Below are positions 40,441-47,686 of a stretch of 55,469 bases of DNA, piece by piece. Both the position numbers and the translations under genes were made by a program. Source of the stretch: a virus; the IMG/VR virus record IMGVR_UViG_3300036861_000067, positions 1 through 55,469 of that record; one strand, written 5' to 3'. Position 1 is the stretch's first letter; each line of letters starts with the position of its first letter. Below the pieces are notes generated by a model. The model searched no databases, was not told the DNA's origin, and saw only the letters and a program-made list of their open reading frames with translations.

Positions 40441-41191
40441 ACGTATTATCCCCATTTTGCTTTATCGAAATGGTAATCTGGTCAAGGGTCAACAATTCAT
40501 AAGCGGGCGTGTGGTGGGTAATTGCCAACAAGCCGCCGAGATTCATCAGGCGCGAGAAGTCGATGAGCTGATCGTGTTGGATGTGGCGGCTTCACCAGCC
40601 AACAAGCCACCCGATTTCGCCGCCATGCGAAGGTTGACGCAATGCTGCTTCATGCCAATCACTGTTGGGGGTGGCGTAAGCGAGGTAAGCCACGTTAGAG
40701 ACTTGCTAGCCGGTGGTGCCGACAAGGTGGTAATCGGAACAGCGGCGGTAAAAGACCCTTTTTTTATCGCTAAATGCGCAGATAAATTTGGCAGTCAAGC
40801 GATTGTCGTTTCGGTTGACATCCTGGCATCTCGCAACAAGTGGATTCTCACCAGCAATTGCGGTATATGGCGGCGTGACCGGCATGATATAACCCCTCTG
40901 GATTTCATCAAGGATATGGTAAAGCGTGGTGCTGGTGAAATCATGATTAACAGCGTCAACCGTGATGGGATGATGAACGGCTATGATCTACGTTTCTTGC
41001 GGCGTGTCGTCAACGAGGTTGATGTACCAATTATTATTGCCGGTGGTTGTGGCTCTTACGCTCATATGCGTGACGCTTTACGCGTCGGCGCTGATGCTGT
41101 CGCGGCTGGCGCACTATTCCAATTCACTGATTGCACACCTAGAGGTGCTGCTGAATATCTCCAAAAGTACGGGATTGAGGTGAGACTATGA
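40430..41191 (+). CDS. HisF-like cyclase subunit of the LPS/pseudaminic acid type
   Basis: A 253-residue TIM-barrel protein close to HisF: PITVGGGVSEVSHVRDLLAG, KVVIGTAAVKDPFFI, GAGEIMINSVNRDGMMNGYD and a closing GADAVAAGALFQF. The N-terminus is IIPILLYRNGNLVKG, where the catalytic Asp11 of histidine-pathway HisF is replaced by a non-acidic residue; the later Asp in VSVDILASRNKW is kept. That pattern fits the HisF paralogues that deliver ammonia to PseA/WbpG rather than making histidine. The gene is coupled to the PseH-like acetyltransferase. Confidence 0.82.
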   Translation: MLAKRIIPILLYRNGNLVKGQQFISGRVVGNCQQAAEIHQAREVDELIVLDVAASPANKPPDFAAMRRLTQCCFMPITVGGGVSEVSHVRDLLAGGADKVVIGTAAVKDPFFIAKCADKFGSQAIVVSVDILASRNKWILTSNCGIWRRDRHDITPLDFIKDMVKRGAGEIMINSVNRDGMMNGYDLRFLRRVVNEVDVPIIIAGGCGSYAHMRDALRVGADAVAAGALFQFTDCTPRGAAEYLQKYGIEVRL

Positions 41192-41670
41192 GATTTGAAC
41201 CTGTTCACGCTGGAACCTTGCGCCATGTGATGGCGCTGTATTCCCTCTTGCAAGAGCGTAAAGTGGAGATAAATATTTCTCATAAGAAAATGCCGACCTA
41301 CGAGGAACACGTCGAATTTGTGAAATCAGATCCCTATAAGGCTTGGTATATCTGCACCATGGCAGATGAAGTCGTTGGTTCGGTATATTTGACCCATCAG
41401 AACGAAATCGGGATCTTTGTGTTCAATCGGTATCAGGGGATAGGCTATGGGCGGCTGATGATCGAACAGTTGCGCCAACTGCATGATGGCCCGTTCTACG
41501 CCAACGTGAGTCCGAAGAATGCGGCATCGCAAGGTTTCTTCACACATCTCGGTGCCAAGCAGATCCAGGTGACATATGAGCTTTCCGAAAATTATAAAGC
41601 GCCTAGAAATTCAGGGTATGCCGATGAAAAAGATGTACCCGGATTTACTAAACGGGGTTCTCTACCATGA
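41188..41670 (+). CDS. GNAT acetyltransferase, PseH-like
   Basis: A 160-residue protein. MRFEPVHAGTLRHVMALYSL opens, AWYICTMADEVVGSVYLTHQ forms the central sheet, and NRYQGIGYGRLMIEQLRQLH is the acetyl-CoA loop (QxxGxG). Within a pse cassette it most likely N-acetylates the 4-amino sugar (PseH step), but the sequence alone does not fix the acceptor. It overlaps neighbours by 4 bases on both sides. Confidence 0.75.
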   Translation: MRFEPVHAGTLRHVMALYSLLQERKVEINISHKKMPTYEEHVEFVKSDPYKAWYICTMADEVVGSVYLTHQNEIGIFVFNRYQGIGYGRLMIEQLRQLHDGPFYANVSPKNAASQGFFTHLGAKQIQVTYELSENYKAPRNSGYADEKDVPGFTKRGSLP

Positions 41671-42665
41671 ACTTTCCTAAACCGTTTATCGTAGCTGAAA
41701 TCGGAGCTTCACACAATGGCAGTTATTCAAATGCTATACGGCTCATCGAAGCGGCTCATGAAGCTGGCGCGGACGCTGTCAAATTCCAAACCTACCTGCC
41801 TGAAGAAATTGCGGTTGATGTACCAATTGTTTCGGGGCCGTGGGCTGGACGTTCCTATCACGATTTATACAGTGAAGCGGCCATGCCCTGGGTCTGGTAC
41901 GAAACACTATTCGGCCATGCGCGGAAGTTGGGGCTGGTCCCCTTCGCCACACCATTTTCGGAAGCCGCCGTCAAGCGGCTGGAAACCGTTTACTGCCCGA
42001 TTTTTAAAATTGCCAGCAGCGAAATCACGCATCTACGGCTTATCGCGGCTGCCGCCAAAACGGGGAAGCCGTTGATTATATCAACAGGCATGGCTTCGCT
42101 TGCCGAGATTCTGGCCGCCAGGAAAGTCGCAAAAGACAACGGCGCGACGCAAATCACCTTCCTGCATTGCATTGCCGCCTACCCGGCGCAGCCAGAAGAT
42201 TTCAACCTGAACAACTTGGTGTTCATGAAGCATGCCGGTCTGAACATCGGCTTGTCAGATCATAGTCCTGGCTGGGTGACTGCTGTGGCCGCCGTGGCGA
42301 TGGGTGCAATGGTGATCGAGAAGCACTTAGTATTGGACCGGGCAAACGGTGGACCTGATGCAGCATTCTCGCTGAATCCACATGAGTTTGAATCTCTGGT
42401 GTGGGCTTGCCGTACCGCCTATGCCGCGCTGGGTGGCAAGCCGATGTTTGGTGTTCATCCTGCTGAAAAAGACAGCGAACAATACCGCCGTTCGATTTGG
42501 GTGGTGAAACCGATGAAAGCCGGGCAAGTGATTACCGAATCTGATGTGGCTATCCTTCGGCCAAATTATGGGCTACCGCCAGCAGAATGGGATAAAATCA
42601 TAGGGATACCCGTAACACAGGATATAGAAGCCGTTACACCACTTGGCTTGGAACACTTTAGATAA
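41667..42665 (+). CDS. pseI: PseI/NeuB-like nonulosonic acid synthase
   Basis: A 332-residue protein. It has PFIVAEIGASHNGSYSNAIR, GADAVKFQTYLPEEIAVDV, then FKIASSEITHLRLI and KPLIISTGMASLAEI. IGLSDHSPGWVTAVAAVAMG and VIEKHLVLDRANGGPDAAFS follow. These are the NeuB TIM-barrel motifs for phosphoenolpyruvate condensation. The C-terminus has a SAF-type antifreeze-like domain (RRSIWVVKPMKAGQVITESD). DxxYSEAAMPW-type segments favour PseI/LegI over sialic acid NeuB, though this is not decisive. The stop abuts the small terminase start. Confidence 0.87.
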   Translation: MNFPKPFIVAEIGASHNGSYSNAIRLIEAAHEAGADAVKFQTYLPEEIAVDVPIVSGPWAGRSYHDLYSEAAMPWVWYETLFGHARKLGLVPFATPFSEAAVKRLETVYCPIFKIASSEITHLRLIAAAAKTGKPLIISTGMASLAEILAARKVAKDNGATQITFLHCIAAYPAQPEDFNLNNLVFMKHAGLNIGLSDHSPGWVTAVAAVAMGAMVIEKHLVLDRANGGPDAAFSLNPHEFESLVWACRTAYAALGGKPMFGVHPAEKDSEQYRRSIWVVKPMKAGQVITESDVAILRPNYGLPPAEWDKIIGIPVTQDIEAVTPLGLEHFR

Positions 42666-43180
42666 TGGCTACTGAATACCATCCTTCAATGGCGGGCCGG
42701 GTACGCGATCTTTGCTACCTGGGCGCGACCAATGCCGAGATAGCCCACTTGCTTGGGGTGGGTCTCACTACGCTCGAAAAATGGCGTGAGGAATACCCGG
42801 AATTCGATTATGCCTGGAAAGATGGCAAGTCATATGCCGATGCAAAAGTCGCCAAGTCTTTATTCAAGCGGGCTTGTGGTTATACTACGACCAAGTGGAA
42901 AGAAACCAAGGATGGCACTTTCACTGAAGAAGTTCATGTTGCGCCGGATGTTGGCGCCTGTATCTTCTGGCTGACAAATCGCCAACCTGACCACTGGCAA
43001 CAGAAGATAGAGCACACCGGGCAGAACGGTGGGCCGATTCAGATTGAGCAAATGTCCGAGGTGGAAATTGCTAGGCGTGTGGCCTTTGCCCTGGCAAAAG
43101 CTGCCAATATCATTGAGTCAGAGCCTGTAAAGGAGATTGAAAATGGCAGCAGTTCTACGAGGGAAGCCGAGCAGCCGTAG
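42665..43180 (+). CDS. terS: Terminase small subunit
   Basis: A 171-residue protein. An N-terminal helix-turn-helix (GATNAEIAHLLGVGLTTLEK) is followed by YADAKVAKSLFKRACGYTTT and FWLTNRQPDHWQQKIEHTGQ, a common small terminase pattern. It recognises the packaging site. It starts in the last base of the PseI stop and lies upstream of the large subunit, with four small genes between. Confidence 0.82.
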   Translation: MATEYHPSMAGRVRDLCYLGATNAEIAHLLGVGLTTLEKWREEYPEFDYAWKDGKSYADAKVAKSLFKRACGYTTTKWKETKDGTFTEEVHVAPDVGACIFWLTNRQPDHWQQKIEHTGQNGGPIQIEQMSEVEIARRVAFALAKAANIIESEPVKEIENGSSSTREAEQP

Positions 43181-43529
43181 TTTTGGCTCAGTGGATATAA
43201 CCACAGCGGCTGATGGTTTAAGCGATGTGGTGAATCTGACCGGGCTTACACTTTCAGCCATGCAAACTTCTACAGATTGGTCGGCTGCCGTTATCGGGTT
43301 CCAAGGTAACGTTGACGGGTCCACCAACTACTACAATTTCTACGACAAAGACGGCAACCTCTATTACCACACAGTTGGTGCAAACCGGATGGTTATCTTT
43401 GATCCCGCCGTGTTTGCTGGCGTGCAAACCCTACGTTTGATTAGTGAAACGACAGCCGGCGTGGCCGTAGCGCAAGCCGTGGTTCGCACCATCAAGTTGG
43501 GCCTTTCCGAATATGTGATTGCAGACTGA
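43143..43529 (+). CDS. Probable virion-associated protein
   Basis: A 128-residue protein from ATG 43143 with AAGGAG 8 bases upstream. Beta-rich: SVDITTAADGLSDVVNLTGL, then DWSAAVIGFQGNVDGSTNYY and DKDGNLYYHTVG. The layout suits a small head or decoration protein. It overlaps the small terminase by 38 bases. Confidence 0.5.
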   Translation: MAAVLRGKPSSRSFGSVDITTAADGLSDVVNLTGLTLSAMQTSTDWSAAVIGFQGNVDGSTNYYNFYDKDGNLYYHTVGANRMVIFDPAVFAGVQTLRLISETTAGVAVAQAVVRTIKLGLSEYVIAD

Positions 43530-43540
43530 GGGTTGATGTC

Positions 43541-43684
43541 ATGCCTCTTTATCACGGGAAAAAGAACATTGGTCGAAATATCGAAACACTAGTTAGCGAA
43601 GGACGACCGTTGGATCAATCGAAAGCTATCGCTTTACGAAAAGCTGGTGTGCCCCGTAAGGCACCACAGAAGAAAAAGAAGTAA
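43541..43684 (+). CDS. Small basic head-region protein (47 aa)
   Basis: MPLYHGKKNIGRNIETLVSE then RPLDQSKAIALRKAGVPRKA and a Lys-rich tail. A G-x-x-x-x-Q-x-x-A-I-A pattern of this kind recurs in short phage head-region proteins. GAGGG precedes the start. It possibly binds DNA or scaffold. Confidence 0.6.
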   Translation: MPLYHGKKNIGRNIETLVSEGRPLDQSKAIALRKAGVPRKAPQKKKK

Positions 43685-43738
43685 CCTCGCGCCCGAAGGT
43701 TTCGGCGGCCATTTAGCATAAGCATAGGAGTTAGCATC

Positions 43739-44215
43739 ATGGCATATGGAAACAAAATCACCACGTCCAAGCATGGTCGGCGACTTGGCTTGCAGCGCAT
43801 GTCCACCGCAGAAACGGGTGGCGCTGCTGCAAGTGAATTCCTAGTCGGACCGGATGACACCCGTGTTGGCGTCACTACCGCCGAAACGACTTCCACCAAC
43901 GTAAAAGCCTATGGCTTCAGCGTATTGCCTGGCACCAGTGCGGCATCCAGCGCGGTATATACACTGGAACCGCCGATTCCCGGCGTGCGCAAGGTCATCG
44001 TTGGCAGCACAGATAACGGTCCGGTCTTCATCAAAACCGCAAATGCGGAAACGATTGTTTCGACTTTGGGTTCTTCGCATACCACTGTGAAGGTTTCCAG
44101 TGTCGGGGGTTCGTTTGAATTGGTCGGCATAACGACTGCCCGTTGGGCCTCTCTCGGTCTAACCAGTGGCACTTCGTCGCAGGCCAGCGGTTTTGTCCTG
44201 ACTACTTCGACCTAA
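43739..44215 (+). CDS. Probable virion structural protein
   Basis: A 158-residue, Ser/Thr/Val-rich, beta-rich protein with TAGGAGTTAG before the ATG. It begins MAYGNKITTSKHGRRLGLQR, then a smooth beta pattern such as PGVRKVIVGSTDNGPVFIKT. It is followed at once by a strong terminator, which fits a highly expressed decoration or head protein. Confidence 0.5.
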   Translation: MAYGNKITTSKHGRRLGLQRMSTAETGGAAASEFLVGPDDTRVGVTTAETTSTNVKAYGFSVLPGTSAASSAVYTLEPPIPGVRKVIVGSTDNGPVFIKTANAETIVSTLGSSHTTVKVSSVGGSFELVGITTARWASLGLTSGTSSQASGFVLTTST

Positions 44216-44218
44216 TGG

Positions 44219-44245
44219 ACACCGGGGAGAAATCCCCGGTTTTTG
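44219..44245 (+). terminator. Rho-independent terminator
   Basis: ACCGGGGA/TCCCCGGT stem (44221-44228 with 44233-44240), GAAA loop and TTTT. It ends the transcript that includes the small terminase and the 43739-44215 gene. Confidence 0.85.
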
Positions 44246-44248
44246 TGC

Positions 44249-45184
44249 ATGACTCCTGCTGAAATCAAGAGAATCTTCTTTAACTCCGAAGCCGAGAATG
44301 TCTGTCTGCTTGGTTCCGCGCCGGCATCGTTGCGCCTTGCGCCGTTCGGCAACGCCAATTGGGCAATGATTGGTTGTAGCCCTGGTGTGTACGGCGTAGC
44401 GCCGCGCAATGAGGCTTGGGTGGAGCTTCACCGGTATGAACCCGGCCAGCCGTGGTTCAGTCCTGAATATTGCCAATTCCTGATTAACTATCCTGGCCCG
44501 GTCTGGATGGCCGAGAAGCGTCCCGAGATTAAGAACTCGGTTGAGTTGCCGCTGGAAATGCTGATCCAGAAGTACTCGCCGTATTTCTTCTCGTCGTCGC
44601 TGGCCTATATGATGGCCATGGCTATCGAAGCACAATTCAAGAAGATCGCCCTGTTTGGTGTAGACATGGCCGCCGCCACGGAATACAAAGACCAGCGTTT
44701 GGGCTGCCAGTATTTCGCAATCATCGCCCGCGCTCACGGCATTGAAGTGGGGGTTCCACCCGAATCCGATCTGTTCCGTCCGGCGCCGCTGTATGGTGTG
44801 AGCGAGACATCCCATGCCAGGATCAAATTCCTGGCACGGCGGCGCGAGCTGGAATCCCGGTTGGCTGAATGCCTGCAAGGACAGGCACAGGCTAAGGACA
44901 CCAGCCTGTTCTTGCGCGGTGCGCTGGAGGATCTGGAGTGGGCGGAAATGGATTGGTTGGGCAATGTCGATGGACCATCCAACGGCTTCCTGTCGCCGCC
45001 CATCGTGGCCGCCATGCAGCAGTATAACTTCACGATGACACCAGAGCCTGAGCAAGATCCAGTGAGTCGGGCTTACGGTGGTGATTTTATAGCCGCTGGC
45101 CGTGTCGGTGAAGTGGTTTGGACAGTTAAAGACGGAGAACCAGTTGAACCTAGACCAGATGGTAGCCCTCTTAGCGAAAACTGA
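44249..45184 (+). CDS. DUF115/Maf-like Rossmann protein
   Basis: A 311-residue protein. VCLLGSAPASLRLAPFGNAN opens, then GVYGVAPRNEAWVELHRYEP, FFSSSLAYMMAMAIEAQFKK and IALFGVDMAAATEYKDQRLG. A glycine loop, an S-S-x-x-x-x-M-A helix and a G-x-D-M strand follow the plan of DUF115/MptE-like domains, which include the Maf glycosyltransferases that attach pseudaminic acid to flagellin. Similar genes occur near terminases in other phages without a proven role. With pse genes just upstream, a transferase role is an attractive inference. Confidence 0.6.
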   Translation: MTPAEIKRIFFNSEAENVCLLGSAPASLRLAPFGNANWAMIGCSPGVYGVAPRNEAWVELHRYEPGQPWFSPEYCQFLINYPGPVWMAEKRPEIKNSVELPLEMLIQKYSPYFFSSSLAYMMAMAIEAQFKKIALFGVDMAAATEYKDQRLGCQYFAIIARAHGIEVGVPPESDLFRPAPLYGVSETSHARIKFLARRRELESRLAECLQGQAQAKDTSLFLRGALEDLEWAEMDWLGNVDGPSNGFLSPPIVAAMQQYNFTMTPEPEQDPVSRAYGGDFIAAGRVGEVVWTVKDGEPVEPRPDGSPLSEN

Positions 45185-46706
45185 GAAAGGCACAATTGAT
45201 GAGGCCGTATCCATGTCCAAAGGCATGGCATGGATACCTTCGCCCGGTCCACAGACTGATGCCTATTTTTCCAAAGCCGATGTGCTCTTGTATGGCGGAG
45301 AGCCAGGGGGAGGTAAGACGAGTCTCGAAATCGGTTTATCTTTAACCGCGCATACTCGGTCCCTGATTCTGCGCCGACAATACACAGACTTGGGTGCGAT
45401 TGTCGAAGAAGCGATTAGATTCAATGGCACGCGCAAGGGTTACAACGGTAGCCCGCCGCCAAGCCTACGAACAGTAGATGGCCGATTCATTGAATTCGGC
45501 GCCGCCGCCAGAATTGGTGATGAACAGCACTGGATGGGCAACCCACACGATTTGATTTGCTTGGATGAGGCAACGCACTTTGCTGAAACGCAAGTGCGTT
45601 TCTTTATGGGCTGGAACCGTTCGGTAGATGTTGGGCAGCGATGCCGCGTAGTGCTCGCTACCAACCCACCGCTATCCAGTGAGGGTGTTTGGGTAATCGA
45701 AATGTTCGCGCCGTGGCTGGACCCACGGCACCCGAATCCAGCCAAGTTTGGCGAATTGCGATGGTACGTGACAGATGAGAATGGCCAGGATAAAGAAGTC
45801 AATGGACCAGAACCAACTTTGGTTGGTGAGAAACTGGTTACACCAATGTCACGCACGTTCATCCCTGCCGGTCTGTCCGATAATCCATTCCTGGTCAATA
45901 CCGATTATCAATCCCGGCTGGATGCGTTAACCGAGCCATTTAGATCGATTTTGCTGGGCGGCTTCCTCGCTTCCTTCAAGGATGCCGAAGGCCAATGCAT
46001 ACCCACTGCTTGGATCAAAGCTGCGCAGCAGCGGTGGCGCGAGCATCCGAAGCCACCTAAAGATGTGCCGATGTGTGCAATGGGTGTGGATGTGGCGCAA
46101 GGCGGCGACGATGAAACTGTGCTGGCGCCACGGTATGATGACTGGTTTGCTGAGATGATTACCAAGCCTGGACGTGAAACTCCATTGGGGCGTGACGTTG
46201 CCGGGTTCATTGTGGCCAATCGCCAAGATAGTGCCATAGTGGTTTTGGACATGGGTGGTGGTTACGGTGGTTCCACCTATGAGCATTTGGTAGAGAATGA
46301 AATAGAAGTGCGAGCTTATAAAGGCGCAGCTGGTGTTGAAACCCGCACCAAAGACCGTCAAATGAAATTCACAAATAAACGCACTGAGGCTTATTATCGA
46401 CTTCGTGAGGCTTTGGACCCGTCGCAGGAAGGCGGTTCAACGATTGCGCTGCCGGATGATCCGAAGTTGACCGCAGATTTGACCGCGCCTACGGTTAAGA
46501 CAACAAGGCGAGGGCTTGAGCTAGAATCCAAAGAGGATGTTTGCAAGCGATTGGGCCGTTCAACTGATCGTGGTGACGCGGTGGTAATGGCATTTTCCGA
46601 TGGTCCTAAATTCATTACTGATGGTGGAGTTTGGAAAGATAAGGCGGCGATGGGTTTGAAGGGCCGAACTCCGAAAGTCATTACAGCGCGAGATAGGAGG
46701 AAATGA
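45144..46706 (+). CDS. terL: Terminase large subunit
   Basis: A 520-residue protein from a TTG at 45144 (GGAG upstream); ATG 45159 is the alternative. Walker A GGEPGGGKTS is near residue 52, Walker B LICLDEATHF near 138 and the motor segment VVLATNPPLSSEG near 168. The RNase H-like nuclease starts at MGVDVAQGGDDETV near 312 and continues to GDAVVMAFSD. It packages DNA through the portal. The start overlaps the DUF115-like gene. Confidence 0.92.
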   Translation: MNLDQMVALLAKTEKGTIDEAVSMSKGMAWIPSPGPQTDAYFSKADVLLYGGEPGGGKTSLEIGLSLTAHTRSLILRRQYTDLGAIVEEAIRFNGTRKGYNGSPPPSLRTVDGRFIEFGAAARIGDEQHWMGNPHDLICLDEATHFAETQVRFFMGWNRSVDVGQRCRVVLATNPPLSSEGVWVIEMFAPWLDPRHPNPAKFGELRWYVTDENGQDKEVNGPEPTLVGEKLVTPMSRTFIPAGLSDNPFLVNTDYQSRLDALTEPFRSILLGGFLASFKDAEGQCIPTAWIKAAQQRWREHPKPPKDVPMCAMGVDVAQGGDDETVLAPRYDDWFAEMITKPGRETPLGRDVAGFIVANRQDSAIVVLDMGGGYGGSTYEHLVENEIEVRAYKGAAGVETRTKDRQMKFTNKRTEAYYRLREALDPSQEGGSTIALPDDPKLTADLTAPTVKTTRRGLELESKEDVCKRLGRSTDRGDAVVMAFSDGPKFITDGGVWKDKAAMGLKGRTPKVITARDRRK

Positions 46707-46707
46707 G

Positions 46708-46875
46708 ATGGCGCGTCCTAATGATGAAGGATTACCTGCAATTCTTGTAGGCACCTATGGCTTGAATGACAGCAGTAAAAAGCATAAGAAGAAATGGAAA
46801 TGGATTTCTAGGCAGCGTGGGCGGGCTGGTACTTTACTTAATGATGCAGGGATTTCTGAATTTTTAGGGGGCTGA
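46708..46875 (+). CDS. Small protein with shared C-terminal motif (55 aa)
   Basis: MARPNDEGLPAILVGTYGLN then a Lys-rich stretch, RGRAGTLLNDAG and a C-terminal LGG. The VGTYGLN and RGR-x-x-T-L motifs recur in the following gene. AGGAGG precedes the start. Possibly a head-assembly accessory. Confidence 0.6.
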   Translation: MARPNDEGLPAILVGTYGLNDSSKKHKKKWKWISRQRGRAGTLLNDAGISEFLGG

Positions 46876-46876
46876 T

Positions 46877-47278
46877 ATGTCCAGATTGTCTACCATTAAA
46901 CACGCGCAAGAACTCTACACATCAACCGGTGGGAGTGAATACAAACAGGGTGAAGCGAGGAAAGGTATGCTAGCTACGATTACAAGAGGGGAAGAATCAT
47001 TGGCCGGCGTAGATAGAATTGCCGGAAGCATGGCAAGAGCACGATTAGAAGAATTTGATAGATTGATAGCTCAAGGCAAATCCACTCCGGCTGCCGTTAC
47101 TGCGCCTGCTGCCGCTGCCGCAGCTCCAATAGCACAACCTACCAATGCTGAAACCATCACCGCTGGTGAAGTCGGCACCTATGGCTTGAATGCGACTAAG
47201 AAAAAATCCGCCAGTAGAGGGCGGGTAAGCACGATCTTGGGTGAACTTGGCGCGGCTGCCGAGACTTTAGGAGGTTGA
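46877..47278 (+). CDS. Head-region protein with RGRxSTIL tail
   Basis: A 133-residue protein. The N-terminal half is helical (LSTIKHAQELYTSTGGSEYK), the centre Ala/Pro-rich, and the end VGTYGLNATKKKSASRGRVS then TILGELG and ETLGG. The tail is shared with the neighbours on both sides. It starts 1 base after the previous stop with a GGGG site. Confidence 0.6.
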   Translation: MSRLSTIKHAQELYTSTGGSEYKQGEARKGMLATITRGEESLAGVDRIAGSMARARLEEFDRLIAQGKSTPAAVTAPAAAAAAPIAQPTNAETITAGEVGTYGLNATKKKSASRGRVSTILGELGAAAETLGG

Positions 47279-47279
47279 C

Positions 47280-47684
47280 ATGCTACGAAATAAACCCCGG
47301 CTTGAAGGTCCGTTGGCCGCAGTAGGCGGTAGTCTGATCGGTGGCCTGATTGGCGGTGGTGGCACTATCGCCGGTTTGGCTACTGTTGGCGGTATTGTGG
47401 GGTCTGCCATTGGCGGGATTGCGGCCAGTTCCTTGTTCAAGGAAAAGACACCATCCTTCCCTACCGTCCAGGCGCCAGGAACCCCGGCGCCACCGCAGAT
47501 TCCGACCGTGCCTGCTTTAGCAGAACCCGGCGCTACCCCCACTGGTGAAGGCGCGAGTCTCACGCCAGCCGAAATCGCCGCGGGCAACGCGCAGAAAGCC
47601 CGACGTGGCCGGTTGTCCACTATCCTGTCACAGCAACGGCAAGAGACTGCCGTTGGTGAAACGACAAATGAAACGTTAGGCTAA
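47280..47684 (+). CDS. Gly-rich membrane-like protein with RGRxSTIL tail
   Basis: A 134-residue protein. Residues 10-52 are a glycine-zipper-like hydrophobic stretch (GGSLIGGLIGGGGTIAGLAT), then a Pro-rich linker, and the end KARRGRLSTILSQQRQ to ETLG. A glycine zipper suggests membrane insertion, perhaps a minor ejected virion protein. It precedes the portal gene. Confidence 0.6.
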   Translation: MLRNKPRLEGPLAAVGGSLIGGLIGGGGTIAGLATVGGIVGSAIGGIAASSLFKEKTPSFPTVQAPGTPAPPQIPTVPALAEPGATPTGEGASLTPAEIAAGNAQKARRGRLSTILSQQRQETAVGETTNETLG

Positions 47685-47686
47685 CC

